A stretch of DNA of 59,380 nucleotides from Tubiluchus corallicola (Eukaryota; Priapulida; Priapulimorpha; Priapulimorphida; Tubiluchidae): the NCBI GenBank assembly GCA_030141605.1, contig JAQGDQ010001148.1, forward strand, positions 1 through 59,380, in the 5' to 3' direction. The notes under the pieces were generated by a model. That model did not search any database and was not told where the DNA came from. It was given only the letters and a program-made list of their open reading frames with translations. Positions within the stretch are counted from its first letter, which is position 1; every line of letters starts with the position of its first letter. The translations under genes were made by a program, and so were the position numbers. This document shows positions 1 to 9,954 of the stretch, piece after piece.

Positions 1-1530
1 TCAAACTGAAGAACAACAACAATACGATGTTTATTCTTATTACGAACACAGCTATATATATAACTAGGAAACTGACTGCAAATTAACATAATTTATTAAG
101 ACCAGACGTATTAACAATATTAACATAATCTATTCTATTAAGACCAGACGGAATTCCTCTGAAGTGTTTCTCTAATTGGCAGCCTTAGATTTAGTATTGT
201 AAAATAGAATCATACGTCTAAATCTAGAAAACTTATCACTTTTGACATACAATACTGACCTTGAACACTTGCCTTTACTTCTTGAACTAAACAGACTCGA
301 CGTGTAGAATTTGACTCACATCAGAAACGATGATTCCTCGTGTTGTTGCTTCACAGTCTGAGCTGTTTTGCAAAACAAGACTTTTTTAAAGTCGAATCGT
401 TAAGCGTGCCTAGCAACTGTCAAAGCTATAATTCAATCTGCTGTACGATTTTTATCATTAATTAATGCACTCTGTTCCAGACTACTGAGCCTAACTTATT
501 TAAAGCTAAAAAGCTAATGTTACCTCAACAAATAAAATGTTAGTACGATCGCTAATTAGACAATTAATGTTAATTAATTAATTGCCCGACTACGGGAGCT
601 TCGGCTGGGTCGGAATAGCTATGATGGACGACCTCAGACCACGAAATACGCTTTTTGTGAAGTAAATCTGTATTTCCCAAGTTTACTAGCTGGGTTCGGC
701 AATAAGCCGCTTCAATATGATTATGCTTCATGGTAGATTCGAGTGACAGATAGTGTCTCTGCGAGTATGCAAGGGTTCTGAGTAATACTAAATCGCACAA
801 ATCAAAGTGAACACACTATTGACAATGATATACAGGTTTAGAGAAATTTATAATAAGATATTTTAACAATAACAATATTCAAATAGATCTACGCGTGTTG
901 CGTTTACAATCAGTAACCCAAATTACACGACTGCAGTGTCGCTGTACAACTCAATATTCTACAATTCCGAGACAACTGTTACTTTAATCAGTACATACAA
1001 TCTCCCACCATTAAGTACAAATTACTTAACAATACTATATAGTGTATAAAGTTACTTAACTCGGGGACTGGCCAATCTTACAAGTTCCTTCAATTGGCCA
1101 AGTCCTGTTCCTATCTTGAGCCGTCCTAAGCTTCAGTGGTTGGAGTTCCAACGACGCAGATGTTCACTCTACGCTGAGCAATAGAAACGATCTCCTACCT
1201 TCAGAGTTTTCTGTCTCAGAGTCCATCCCGTCACCTTCTTGACATCGACAAGAATTCGAACCAACAACCCCTAATTCTTCGTGCACTGTCCTTTTGAACC
1301 TCGGGTCATGTGACAAGACACACTCCGTGGCTGGTCATCAGAGCATTCTGGCTCTATTGATCTGACCACCTAGGCATCTCGACTTTTCCATTGCCTTCAT
1401 GCATTTACTATCAGTAGGACAAGGTCTCATAATGTCACTGTTCCAAAATTTCATAGCCCTACTTTCAGTCCTCATTAACGTTTACTAAATTAGTTCGGAG
1501 CTCGTCTCGTACCCACATGATCGACATCTG
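1..1530. other. No gene recognised; AT-rich intergenic DNA
   Basis: No exon with convincing splice sites or family motif was found on either strand. Short open frames (for example 570-800 on the minus strand) have no recognisable motif. A small inverted repeat lies near 1070-1105 (TGGCCAAT arms around a ~15-base loop). Confidence 0.5.
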
Positions 1531-1665
1531 GACATTGTATTCTTAATCATGAACAATGGGGTACCACCTGCTCTGGACATTTTATTCTTAATCATGAACA
1601 ATGGGGTACCACCTGATCTAGACATTGTATTCTTAATCATGAACAATGGGGTACCACCTGCTATT
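1531..1665. repeat. 45-bp tandem repeat, 3 copies
   Basis: Three near-identical 45-bp units start at 1531, 1576 and 1621. Each contains TTCTTAATCATGAACAATGG followed by GGTACCACCTG. Non-coding. Confidence 0.9.
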
Positions 1666-2039
1666 TAGCTAGGAAGTCGGTGGACTGTGGTAATGAGTTA
1701 CAAATTACCTCTTAACTTTATTCTATTCGAAACAGTATAGGCCAATCACCTTTTAGATTTCACAGAGTTCATTCTATACTTATATCTTACTTTGCTTATT
1801 ACTTTAATTATTAATCAGTTGTCCGAAATGTTTTCATACATACATTAAATTCAAGATACAAGCTGGGTGAGTCATTTTCCCTGAACGGAATAATCTTCGT
1901 TCAGATGCTAATTATTCATTAATTGATTTCAATTTTACTTTCCTAATGAATGATTTAACATTCTAAAATAAATTCATAACAGTAGAGTAAGGAGAATGTA
2001 TTTCAAATTGATGATTAAACATTAAATTATTGCTTCAGT

Positions 2040-2335
2040 CGGAAGCTGAGTTAGGTGGTGCACATCACGCCACGATTAGCTGATGTTTGACCCACATAAG
2101 AGGACGCGTCATGATTATAGATTTGATGACGTACCTCCTATGCGCAGAAGTTTAGTGCGCATCAGGGCAGACTAGAGATCTGATCCGGAGACTGAGGGCT
2201 AGCCTGTGTTCCTTGCTCTTTGTACTTATATCTTATGTTTAATAAGTGTGCAATTTTATGAATAAAGACTTGTTAGTTTGCTATGCCCTCTCGGCTGTTC
2301 ACGACACTCACGAGCCATACAGCTACAGCAACAGT
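2040..2335 (+). other. Possible solo LTR-like or promoter/terminator-like stretch
   Basis: This is a locally GC-richer island in AT-rich DNA. It holds an AATAAA signal near 2261 and a downstream end in ...GCTACAGCAACA, reminiscent of the R-U5 end of an LTR. No target-site duplication and no second copy were found in the window, so the assignment is weak. Confidence 0.15.
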
Positions 2336-2590
2336 AAACAACAATAAATAGCAGCTATAAACCCTTACAAACTCACTGTTAGTTCGCGTGCCTAGCAATG
2401 TCACTAGGTTTAGTTAATAATTAAAAGTTTGTGAATAATTTGGTACACAATTTATGTGGTACATAATTTGCAGTACTGCCGTACAAAAATGAAGAGCCTT
2501 AACTACGGTTTTAATTCAAACAGGTGGCGCTCTGTGTTGCTATTACAATTATGTTTCATTTAAAGCAGTAGTTTTCGCAAGTAATTTCCC

Positions 2591-3790
2591 ATGACAGCTA
2601 GGGTGTACAAGAACGAGCTCCATTACAGAATTAGAAGCAGTAACTGTCCCGTGACAGCTAGGGTGTACAAAAACGAGCTCCATTACAGAATTAAAAGCAA
2701 TAACTGTCCCGTGACAGCTAGGGTGTACAAGAACGAGCCCCATTACAGAATTAAAGGCAGTAACTGTCCCGTGACAGCTAGGGTGTACAAGAACGAGCTC
2801 CATTACAGAATTCAAGGCAGTAACTGTCCCGTGACAGCTAGGGTGTACAAGAACGAGCCCCATTACAGAATTAAAAGCAGTAACTGTCCCGTGACAACTA
2901 GGGTGTACAAGAACGAGCTCCATTACAGAATTAAAGGCAGTAACTGTCTCGTGACAGCTAGGGTGTACAAGAACCAGCCCAATTACAGAATTAAAGGCAG
3001 TAACTGTCCCGTGACAGCTAGGGTGTGCAAGAACGAGCCCCATTACAGAATTCAAGGCAGTAACTGTCCCGTGACAGCTAGGGTGTGCAAGAACGAGCCC
3101 CATTACAGAATTAAAGGCAGTAACTGTCCCGTGACAGCTAGGGTGTACAAGAACGAGCCCCATTACAGAATTAAAGGCAGTAACTGTCCCGTGACAGCTA
3201 GGGTGTACAAGAACGAGCTCCATTACAGAATTAAAAGCAGTAACTGTCCCGTGACAGCTAGGGTGTACAAGAACGAGCCCCATTACAGAATTAAAGGCAG
3301 TAACTGTCCCGTGACAGCTAGGGTGTACAAGAACGAGCCCCATTACAGAATTAAAGGCAGTAACTGTCCCGTGACAGCTAGGGTGTACAAGAACGAGCTC
3401 CATTACAGAATTAAAATCAGTAACTGTCCCGTGACAGCTAGGGTGTGCAAGAACGAGCCCCATTACAGAATTAAAGGCAGTAACTGTCCCGTGACAGCTA
3501 GGGTGCACAAGAACGAGCCCCATTACAGAATTAAAGGCAGTAACTGTCCCGTGACAGCTAGGGTGTACAAGAACGAGCTCCATTACAGAATTAAAATCAG
3601 TAACTGTCCCGTGACAGCTAGGGTGTACAAGAACGAGCCCCATTACAGAATTAAAGGCAGTAACTGTCCCGTGACAGCTAGGGTGTACAAGAACGAGCAT
3701 CATTACAGAATTAAAGGTAGTAACTGTCCCGTGGCAGCTAGGGTGTGCAAGAACGAGCCCATTACAGAATTAAAGGCAGTAACTGTCCAG
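2591..3790. repeat. 60-bp minisatellite, about 20 copies
   Basis: The unit is 60 bp, with the consensus start GTGACAGCTAGGGTGTACAA followed by GAACGAGCCCCATTACAGAA, and about 20 copies run head to tail. Because 60 is a multiple of three, two long open frames survive (423 codons on plus, 384 on minus). Neither has a signal peptide or a recognisable fold. The last copies degrade (one base is lost near 3761). Most parsimoniously this is a minisatellite. Confidence 0.93.
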
Positions 3791-3862
3791 GGAACTATGA
3801 GAACTGGCACTTATAGGATCTCACTAAACAGAAATAAAAGCAGTAACTTCCCAGCAAACTAA

Positions 3863-4600
3863 ACAGCAGTATCTTCGTTACATTTGTGGCCTGTCTTCCA
3901 TTAGAATACAAATTTAGACACTGCTGTTTGACTTTGTGAGAAATGACATTGGCCCCATTGTTAAGCTAAAAAGGCAAGAAGCAGCACCTGCCAAGGCAAT
4001 AGCTCGTGTCATTTAATTCTATTTATAAATGGACGGCTTCGTTTCTGTTTTTGCAGAATAGCAGACAGTTATATAATAATGTTTAGATATTCATCTTCAT
4101 TAGAGCCATAATTATTTGGAAGCAACATTGCAAACTTTAATTCACAATAGAAATATGATGTGTAATTGAGGCTGGTTTGCTATAAATCATTCCCCGTGTT
4201 ACTGATGACATTAACATTAATAATTAACATTAATATCATAAATAACATGGGAGTTTTTTGTAGCAACTTGGTCCAGCCTCAACTACGTATGGTAGCCATA
4301 GTTTTTATCACTAGCTGCATGCAGGGGGCGTATCAATACATTACGGTGTTTTTGGTTGATAATTCAGTCCCCCACCCATCTCTATTATGGATTTATGATT
4401 GTTTATATTTGAACTGTAATGAATAATTACTTGTGGCGCGTTACAAAATATGCGCTTTATATGAATATGAAAGGAAATACATTTTTCGAGGAGAATAAGA
4501 ATTTTTTTACACTGGATCCCTAAATCTGGCGCCCTCAAAATTTAGCACGCTAGGCTACACCTAGTTAGTTACGCATAATTATTTCATGTAATTCTCTGTG
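3863..4600. other. No gene recognised; sequence upstream of the PAN gene
   Basis: AT-rich DNA with short accidental open frames (4166-4426 plus, 4341-4538 minus) and no motif. A TATA-like TTTTTATAG at 4605-4613 lies about 50 bases before the start codon of the next gene and may be its core promoter. Confidence 0.4.
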
Positions 4601-4659
4601 CGACGTTTTTATAGTGGATAAAAACAAACACCCAAAACATTTGGCTTGCAGCCGCTGCA

Positions 4660-4966
4660 ATGGATTGGTCAAAATTTCAAAGCAGCATTTTTCTTATCGT
4701 GCTGTATCCTTGGCTGAGTTTAGCAAGTGATTTAACTTTAACAAATTATAAAAAAGTGTTGACAGATAAAATTATAGCAGGATGCATTCTTGACACAAGA
4801 TATGTCCGTAGTACACTTGATTGTGCACGCCAGTGTATCAAGCAGGCAAGATGTGTTGGTTTCGGAACAGGTCCAAGCGACAACGGAACATTGTGTGATC
4901 TAAGAGCTCATGCAGCAAGTAACTTCGCCCAAACTGTAATGGATAATTTTATATTGTACCAGAAAG
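4660..4966 (+). CDS. Secreted PAN/apple-domain protein, exon 1
   Basis: The ATG at 4660 sits in a good context (GCAATGG) downstream of a TATA-like element. Residues 1-23 form a signal peptide (hydrophobic core IFLIVL, ending near SLAS). The remainder is a PAN/apple-type module with the characteristic Cys spacing: CILDTRY, then LDCARQC, RCVGF, and a Cys in TLCDLR. PAN/apple modules mediate protein or carbohydrate binding in secreted proteins. The exon ends at 4966 at a clean donor (AAAG|GTAAAG) in phase 1; the open frame that runs on to 5106 is intron read-through. Downstream exons are given separately because they are inferred. Exon 1 itself is well supported; the full protein is not. Confidence 0.75.
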
Positions 4967-5628
4967 GTAAAGTTTTGTTGATATCACTGGTAGTTCAATT
5001 TAAATGCTTAATTTTAATTAGTAGAAATCCTACACTAAAACACCGTAATTACGTTGAAATGAGTGTATGGCTGGAATTGTGGCCTCTTGGTTGTTTTGTC
5101 AATTAGCCAGTGGGTTGATGAGAAGAGGTAGATACGGTGGTTGAGACATTACAATTAGTTTGCAACTCAATACACTGAAGGCCAATTATCGACATTGGTT
5201 ATTGTTAAACATGTTTTACGATTGATGATGTAAGACTCTTAACTAACGTTAAAAAAGCCACTTTAGTGACATTTAAATACTCCTAGTATGTGCCGGTCCA
5301 TACAAAAATGTGGGCTAATTTAAAATAAGTTTGTAAAAATGTCACAAAAATTGTGAACCCTTTCCACATTTTAGCCCTCATCTGAATATGCTTTTATACC
5401 AAATTTCTTCTTATTATACCTTAATGCTTATCTGATTAAAAACTAAAGCTCATTAATCATCAGTATTGATACTTTTTGACTTATTAAGCAACGAATTTTC
5501 GGAGAATAAATATTGATAGGACAAACAAAAATAATTTGGCGAGGAACTAATATCAAATACATGAAGAAGCCAGCCTCTAGGAGTCAATATCATGTTTATT
5601 AATTGCAGATGATCCTTTCTACAGATGT

Positions 5629-5781
5629 GTCATTATCAATGTTAGAAGTCAAGCTAAAAAGAATAATTAGTACATCTATGATGCTAATATTGTAATATTT
5701 TGTGCGGTGGTATTACTGTATCATAAATATTCTAATTATTCTTTTTGGCTTGATTTCTAGCATTGAGAATGACACGTATGT
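5629..5781. repeat. Imperfect inverted repeat, ~44-bp arms
   Basis: Bases 5629-5671 and the reverse complement of about 5737-5780 match over roughly 44 bp with few mismatches (shared cores AAAAAGAATAATTAG and TGTCATT). The loop is about 65 bases. The left arm overlaps the candidate 32-bp linking exon, so that exon may be part of a hairpin or MITE instead. Confidence 0.75.
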
Positions 5782-6703
5782 TGAAACGATTGTCTGAGTC
5801 TGATAAACATGTTGAACTAATATCAGTTCTTACTAAGTAAAAGGCCCATATAGAATCAAGGATAATCACATTAGTCACAGTAGTAAATTAATTCTGAAGT
5901 TCATAATTTTGTCTTTTATAGACGGCATTCTATTTTATTCTATTGTAATTTTCGCGACTGAAATGTAAGTTTAGGAGTTAGCCAGTTACTTAACAGCCTA
6001 TGACTTTGTAACTGATTTGTTTCTGATGAAACTGATTTTCAATAATGCAACCAAAAACAATCGCTGTTGTTAATAACAATCTTGTATCGCTTTATTACTG
6101 ACATTTCGACACAGTCTTGAATCATCGTCAGAGCACTAGCTTGTGAAAGCTAGAGGTGACCATTCTCTATCAAAAAAACTAATTCAAATCGAATCAAATT
6201 TTTGACTTTCAAACGCGAATCAAACCGAATTCAAAATCAGTTTTAAAGATTTTCGAATGGATTTTTGAATCACTAATAAAAAGCTGTCTGGCAAAGATAA
6301 TGCGTATTGCTTGACATTGTTCTGCAGTAAAAAAAATTGTTTAAAAATTATGCACAGAAATCACTAAGTTGTGCTGATTGCTGTTTCAAACGTTTTAGTG
6401 ATAAAGAACATATGTAGTTGATGTGGTGAATTATTCGAATCCGCAATTTTAGGTTCGTTTAGAAAAACTGGTTGGAATCGAAGTCGAACTTTCGAATACG
6501 TACGTTCTCTGTTCAACCTAGTGAAAGTGCTCTGACAATGAAGCAAGTTTGCATTGAAACATAAGCTGTAAAGAGGTGCTATGTTGTTATCAACAATACC
6601 CGTGTTTTCAACAATATAAGTATAAACCTACTACTATGCATAAACTGTTCATTATTATTTATTTGTCACTGTTGCTGACTGTTTATACTTTCCATACTTA
6701 CAG

Positions 6704-7011
6704 AGGTCCATGTATCCACCTTTGAATGACGTAGACGTCCCTTTTGCACACGTAATCTATGGCACAAGGTTTTACATAGAGGGCAGAGTAACCGACATTC
6801 TTAAGCGTAATGGGTAGGCATTTGTATTTGCCAAAATAACTTCCTAGTGTGACCAGTCACTTGTCGTTGTTTAACTCATATGGTTTCCTTTTAGGAACCC
6901 AATATATCATATTTAACATAGATATGAGCAGAATTTGCCCATTTATCGTTAACATCATTTATTATCAAACACATGTACAGTTAAGTCACATAAGTGGTTC
7001 AAATAAAAAAA
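6704..7011 (+). CDS. Putative internal exons of the PAN gene (galectin-like half-domain)
   Basis: Two exons fit together. Exon 6704-6806 (acceptor TACTTACAG, donor AAGC|GTAATG) encodes a segment containing VPFAHVIYG and RFYIEGRV. Exon 6895-7011 (acceptor CCTTTTAG, donor AAAA|GTAAGT) encodes RTQYIIFNIDM and IVNIIYYQTHV. They join in phase 1 to an uninterrupted frame. The strand pattern (xFxIxGxV, then IxFNIxM, then a hydrophobic strand) resembles the N-terminal half of galectin domains, but the HxNxR and Trp sugar-binding residues are absent. The first exon starts in phase 0, whereas PAN exon 1 ends in phase 1, so a linking exon is required. A 32-bp candidate lies at 5609-5640 (acceptor AATTGCAG, weak donor GTTAGA) with the right phases. 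Domain identity is inference. Confidence 0.35.
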
Positions 7012-7049
7012 GTAAGTAGACTAATAGTGAAAGTAAAGATAAATATTAA

Positions 7050-7243
7050 ACCCTAACAACAACGACAACGCCAACGCCAACGCCAACGCCACCGCCACCG
7101 CCACCGCCAACAGCAACAGTCATAGTAGTAATAGTAATAGTAATAGTAATAGTAATAGTAATAGTAATAGTAATAGTAACAGTAACAGTAACAGTAACAG
7201 TAACAGTAACAGTAACAGTAACAGTAACAGTAACAGTAACAGT
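7050..7243. repeat. Compound hexanucleotide microsatellite
   Basis: Successive blocks of AACGCC, CACCGC, TAATAG and TAACAG hexamers run head to tail. They lie in the presumed last intron of the PAN gene. Open frames here (Thr/Val or Tyr/Cys runs) are artefacts of the repeat. Confidence 0.95.
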
Positions 7244-7485
7244 ACACGTGTTTCCGTTCCCTTGGCCCTCTGTACACGACTCTGCTTCAAGTTTGACTAC
7301 TGTATCAGCTGTGCAACACATGGTTACAGTATTACATACATTATTTTAGCTAGTTGCTCTAAATATTAATTTATACCTTAGTTTAATGTTGCCGTTTTCT
7401 GAAAAGTAGAAAATTTTGAACTATGAAATGTTTTAATTCTCCTATCACTGTCAAACATTGTAATTAACAATCTATGGTCAATAAA

Positions 7486-8103
7486 CTACTGCTGCTACTA
7501 CTACTGCTGCTGCTACTACTACTGCTGCTACTAATACTGCTACTGCTACTGCTGCTGCTGCTGCTGCTGCTACAACTACTGCTACTACTACTGCTGCTGC
7601 TGCTGCTACTGCTACTACTACTGCTGCTACTGCTACTACTGCTGCTGCTACTACTACTACTGCTGCTGCTGCTACTGCTGCTACTACTACTACTACTACT
7701 ACTACTGCTACTACTACTGCTACTACTACTGCTACTACTACTGCTGCTGCTGCTGCTACTGCTACTGCTGCTACTACTACTGCTACTACTGCTACTGCTG
7801 CTGCTACTACCCCGCCACCATACCTACACCACCGCCATTACCACCGCTACTACCACTACCACCACCACTACCACTACCACTACCACCACTACCACTACTA
7901 CCACCACTACTACTACCATCTCATCACTACTACTACTACTACCACCACCACTACCACTACCACCACCACTACCACTGCCGCTGCCGCCGCTGCCACACGG
8001 CTGCTGCCACTACCGCCGCTGCTGCCTGCTACCACTCGCCACCACTACCGCTACCGCTACCACCACCACCACTGCTGCTACTGCTACTCTACCGCAGCCG
8101 CTG

Positions 8104-8187
<84 letters not shown>

Positions 8188-8796
8188 GTGCTACTACTAC
8201 TACCACCACCACCACCACCACCGCCGCCGCCGCCGCCGCTGCCGCCGCCGCCGCTGCCGCCGCCACCACCCCGCCACCGCCACCACCGCTACCACCACCA
8301 CCGCCACCACCACTACCAACCACCACGCCGCCGCTGCCACCGCCGCCGTCACGCCACCACCGCCGCCGCCGCCACCACCGCCACTACCACCGCTGCGCCA
8401 CCACCACCACCACCACCGCCGCCACCGCCACCACCGCCGCCGCCGCCACCACCACCGCCTACCACCGCCACCACTACCGCCACCGCCGCCGCTGCCGCCG
8501 CTACCACCGCCGCTCCACCACCACCGCCAGTACCACCACCGCCACCGTTGCCGCTACCACCGCTGCCGCCGCTACCACCGCTGCCGCTACCACTACCGCT
8601 GCCACCACTACTCACCAGCTGCCGCTTACCACCGCCGCTGCTACTACTACTACTACTGCTGCTGCTGCTACACGGCTGCTGCTGCTGATGCTACTGCTAC
8701 TGCTACTGCTGCCGCTGCCGCTGCCGCTGCCGCTGCCGCTGCCGCTACCGCTACCGCTACCGCTACCGCTACCACTACCACTACCACTACCACTAC

Positions 8797-8827
<31 letters not shown>

Positions 8828-8984
8828 GCTGCTGCTGCTACTACCTCTGCTACTACTACTGCTATTACTACTGCTACTACTACTGCTACTGCTGCTGCTA
8901 CTACCTCTGCTACTACTACTGCTATTACTACTGCTACTACTACTACTACTACTGTTTCTACTGCTACTACTACTGCTGCTACTG

Positions 8985-9037
<53 letters not shown>

Positions 9038-9184
9038 ACTACTGCTGCTGCACGGCTGCTGCTGCTGCTGTTACTGCTGCTGCTGCTACTACTACTACTG
9101 CTACTGCTACTGTTGCTGCTGCTGCTGCTACTGGTGCTGCTGCTACTGCTACTACTGCTGCTGCTACTACTACCACTGCTACTG
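7486..9184. repeat. 1.7-kb degenerate triplet array (CYR)n
   Basis: Almost every triplet on the plus strand is C-[C/T]-[A/G] (CTG, CTA, CCA, CCG), about 560 units in register. Blocks are biased: CTG/CTA first, CCA/CCG in the middle, CTG/CTA again at the end. The interruption CACGGCTGCTG recurs near 7995, 8670 and 9050. Poly-Leu/Pro, poly-Ala/Val/Gly and Ser frames on both strands are by-products. The array ends about 10 bases before a candidate acceptor at 9194. Confidence 0.95.
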
Positions 9185-9194
9185 CAAATTACAG

Positions 9195-9252
9195 ACAAGG
9201 GTTTCGAGGACCATATCGAAAAATTAAATTGATGTCAAATAGCTTTAATAAA
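9195..9252 (+). CDS. Candidate terminal exon and poly(A) signal of the PAN gene
   Basis: The acceptor CAAATTACAG at 9185-9194 is followed by a short frame (phase 1, compatible with the donor at 7011) encoding NKGFEDHIEKLN and a TGA at 9230-9232. AATAAA follows at 9247-9252. A very short final exon is possible, but an additional exon would be needed to complete a galectin fold, and none was seen between the repeats. Confidence 0.25.
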
Positions 9253-9954
9253 GAGAAAGCGAGCCTGTCCTGATCGCGCACTGTTAACACTAATTTATGT
9301 CTAATTTATTGCAGTCAGAAAGGCTGCATTACGCTTAAACATTAGTGGGTATTGATTGATTGTGATTTTGCATTAATTGTGCTGTGAAAATAATCCAGTC
9401 AAAAATAGTCATTAGAGAAATATAACGATTTGTATAAATTCTAGCCACACTAATAATACACTTTATTAACAAAATTCAAATTTAACTGTTACACTTTACA
9501 TTTCAAATTAAGTTACAAATCACAACAAAAACAATCACATAATTCACAGCACTTTAAATAATAATCTCACATACAGGCCTATATAAAAAACAAGAAAAAG
9601 GGGATCACACTTTTGTGGTACCTGCTGATAGGTGGTCACTGATCAGCGGTGACACTTTCTCTTTATAGGCAAGGTTAACTAAACGCATGGTTACACATGC
9701 ATGAACGAAGCATACGATCTAAATAATATTGTAAGGCCACCAAAGAAGCCAGGCTTGGTTTAAAGCGGATTTTCCGTCACTAAACAAATAGAAGCACCAA
9801 CAATTATTCTGACTCTTTTATACGAAGATACTTTTATTCTTAGCCTACTTTGTTTTTCATTGTCAACAACTATACAGATAAAACAGGTGTTAGCGTTCTA
9901 CCATTTTTATTTACCAAAATTATTGCACACAATTTTAAAAATAAAATCTGTGGA
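9253..9954. other. Intergenic / 3' region between convergent PAN and collagen-like genes
   Basis: No coding signal. An AATAAA on the minus strand at 9911-9906 lies about 44 bases after the stop codon of the collagen-like gene and is its likely poly(A) signal. Confidence 0.5.

Noticed and set aside
2591-3862. 423-codon open frame on plus and 384-codon frame on minus
   Set aside because: Both are by-products of a 60-bp tandem unit divisible by three; no signal peptide, splice signals or domain.
7474-9227. Poly-Leu/Pro, poly-Ala/Val/Gly and Ser proteins on both strands
   Set aside because: All follow from the CYR triplet array; no independent coding evidence.
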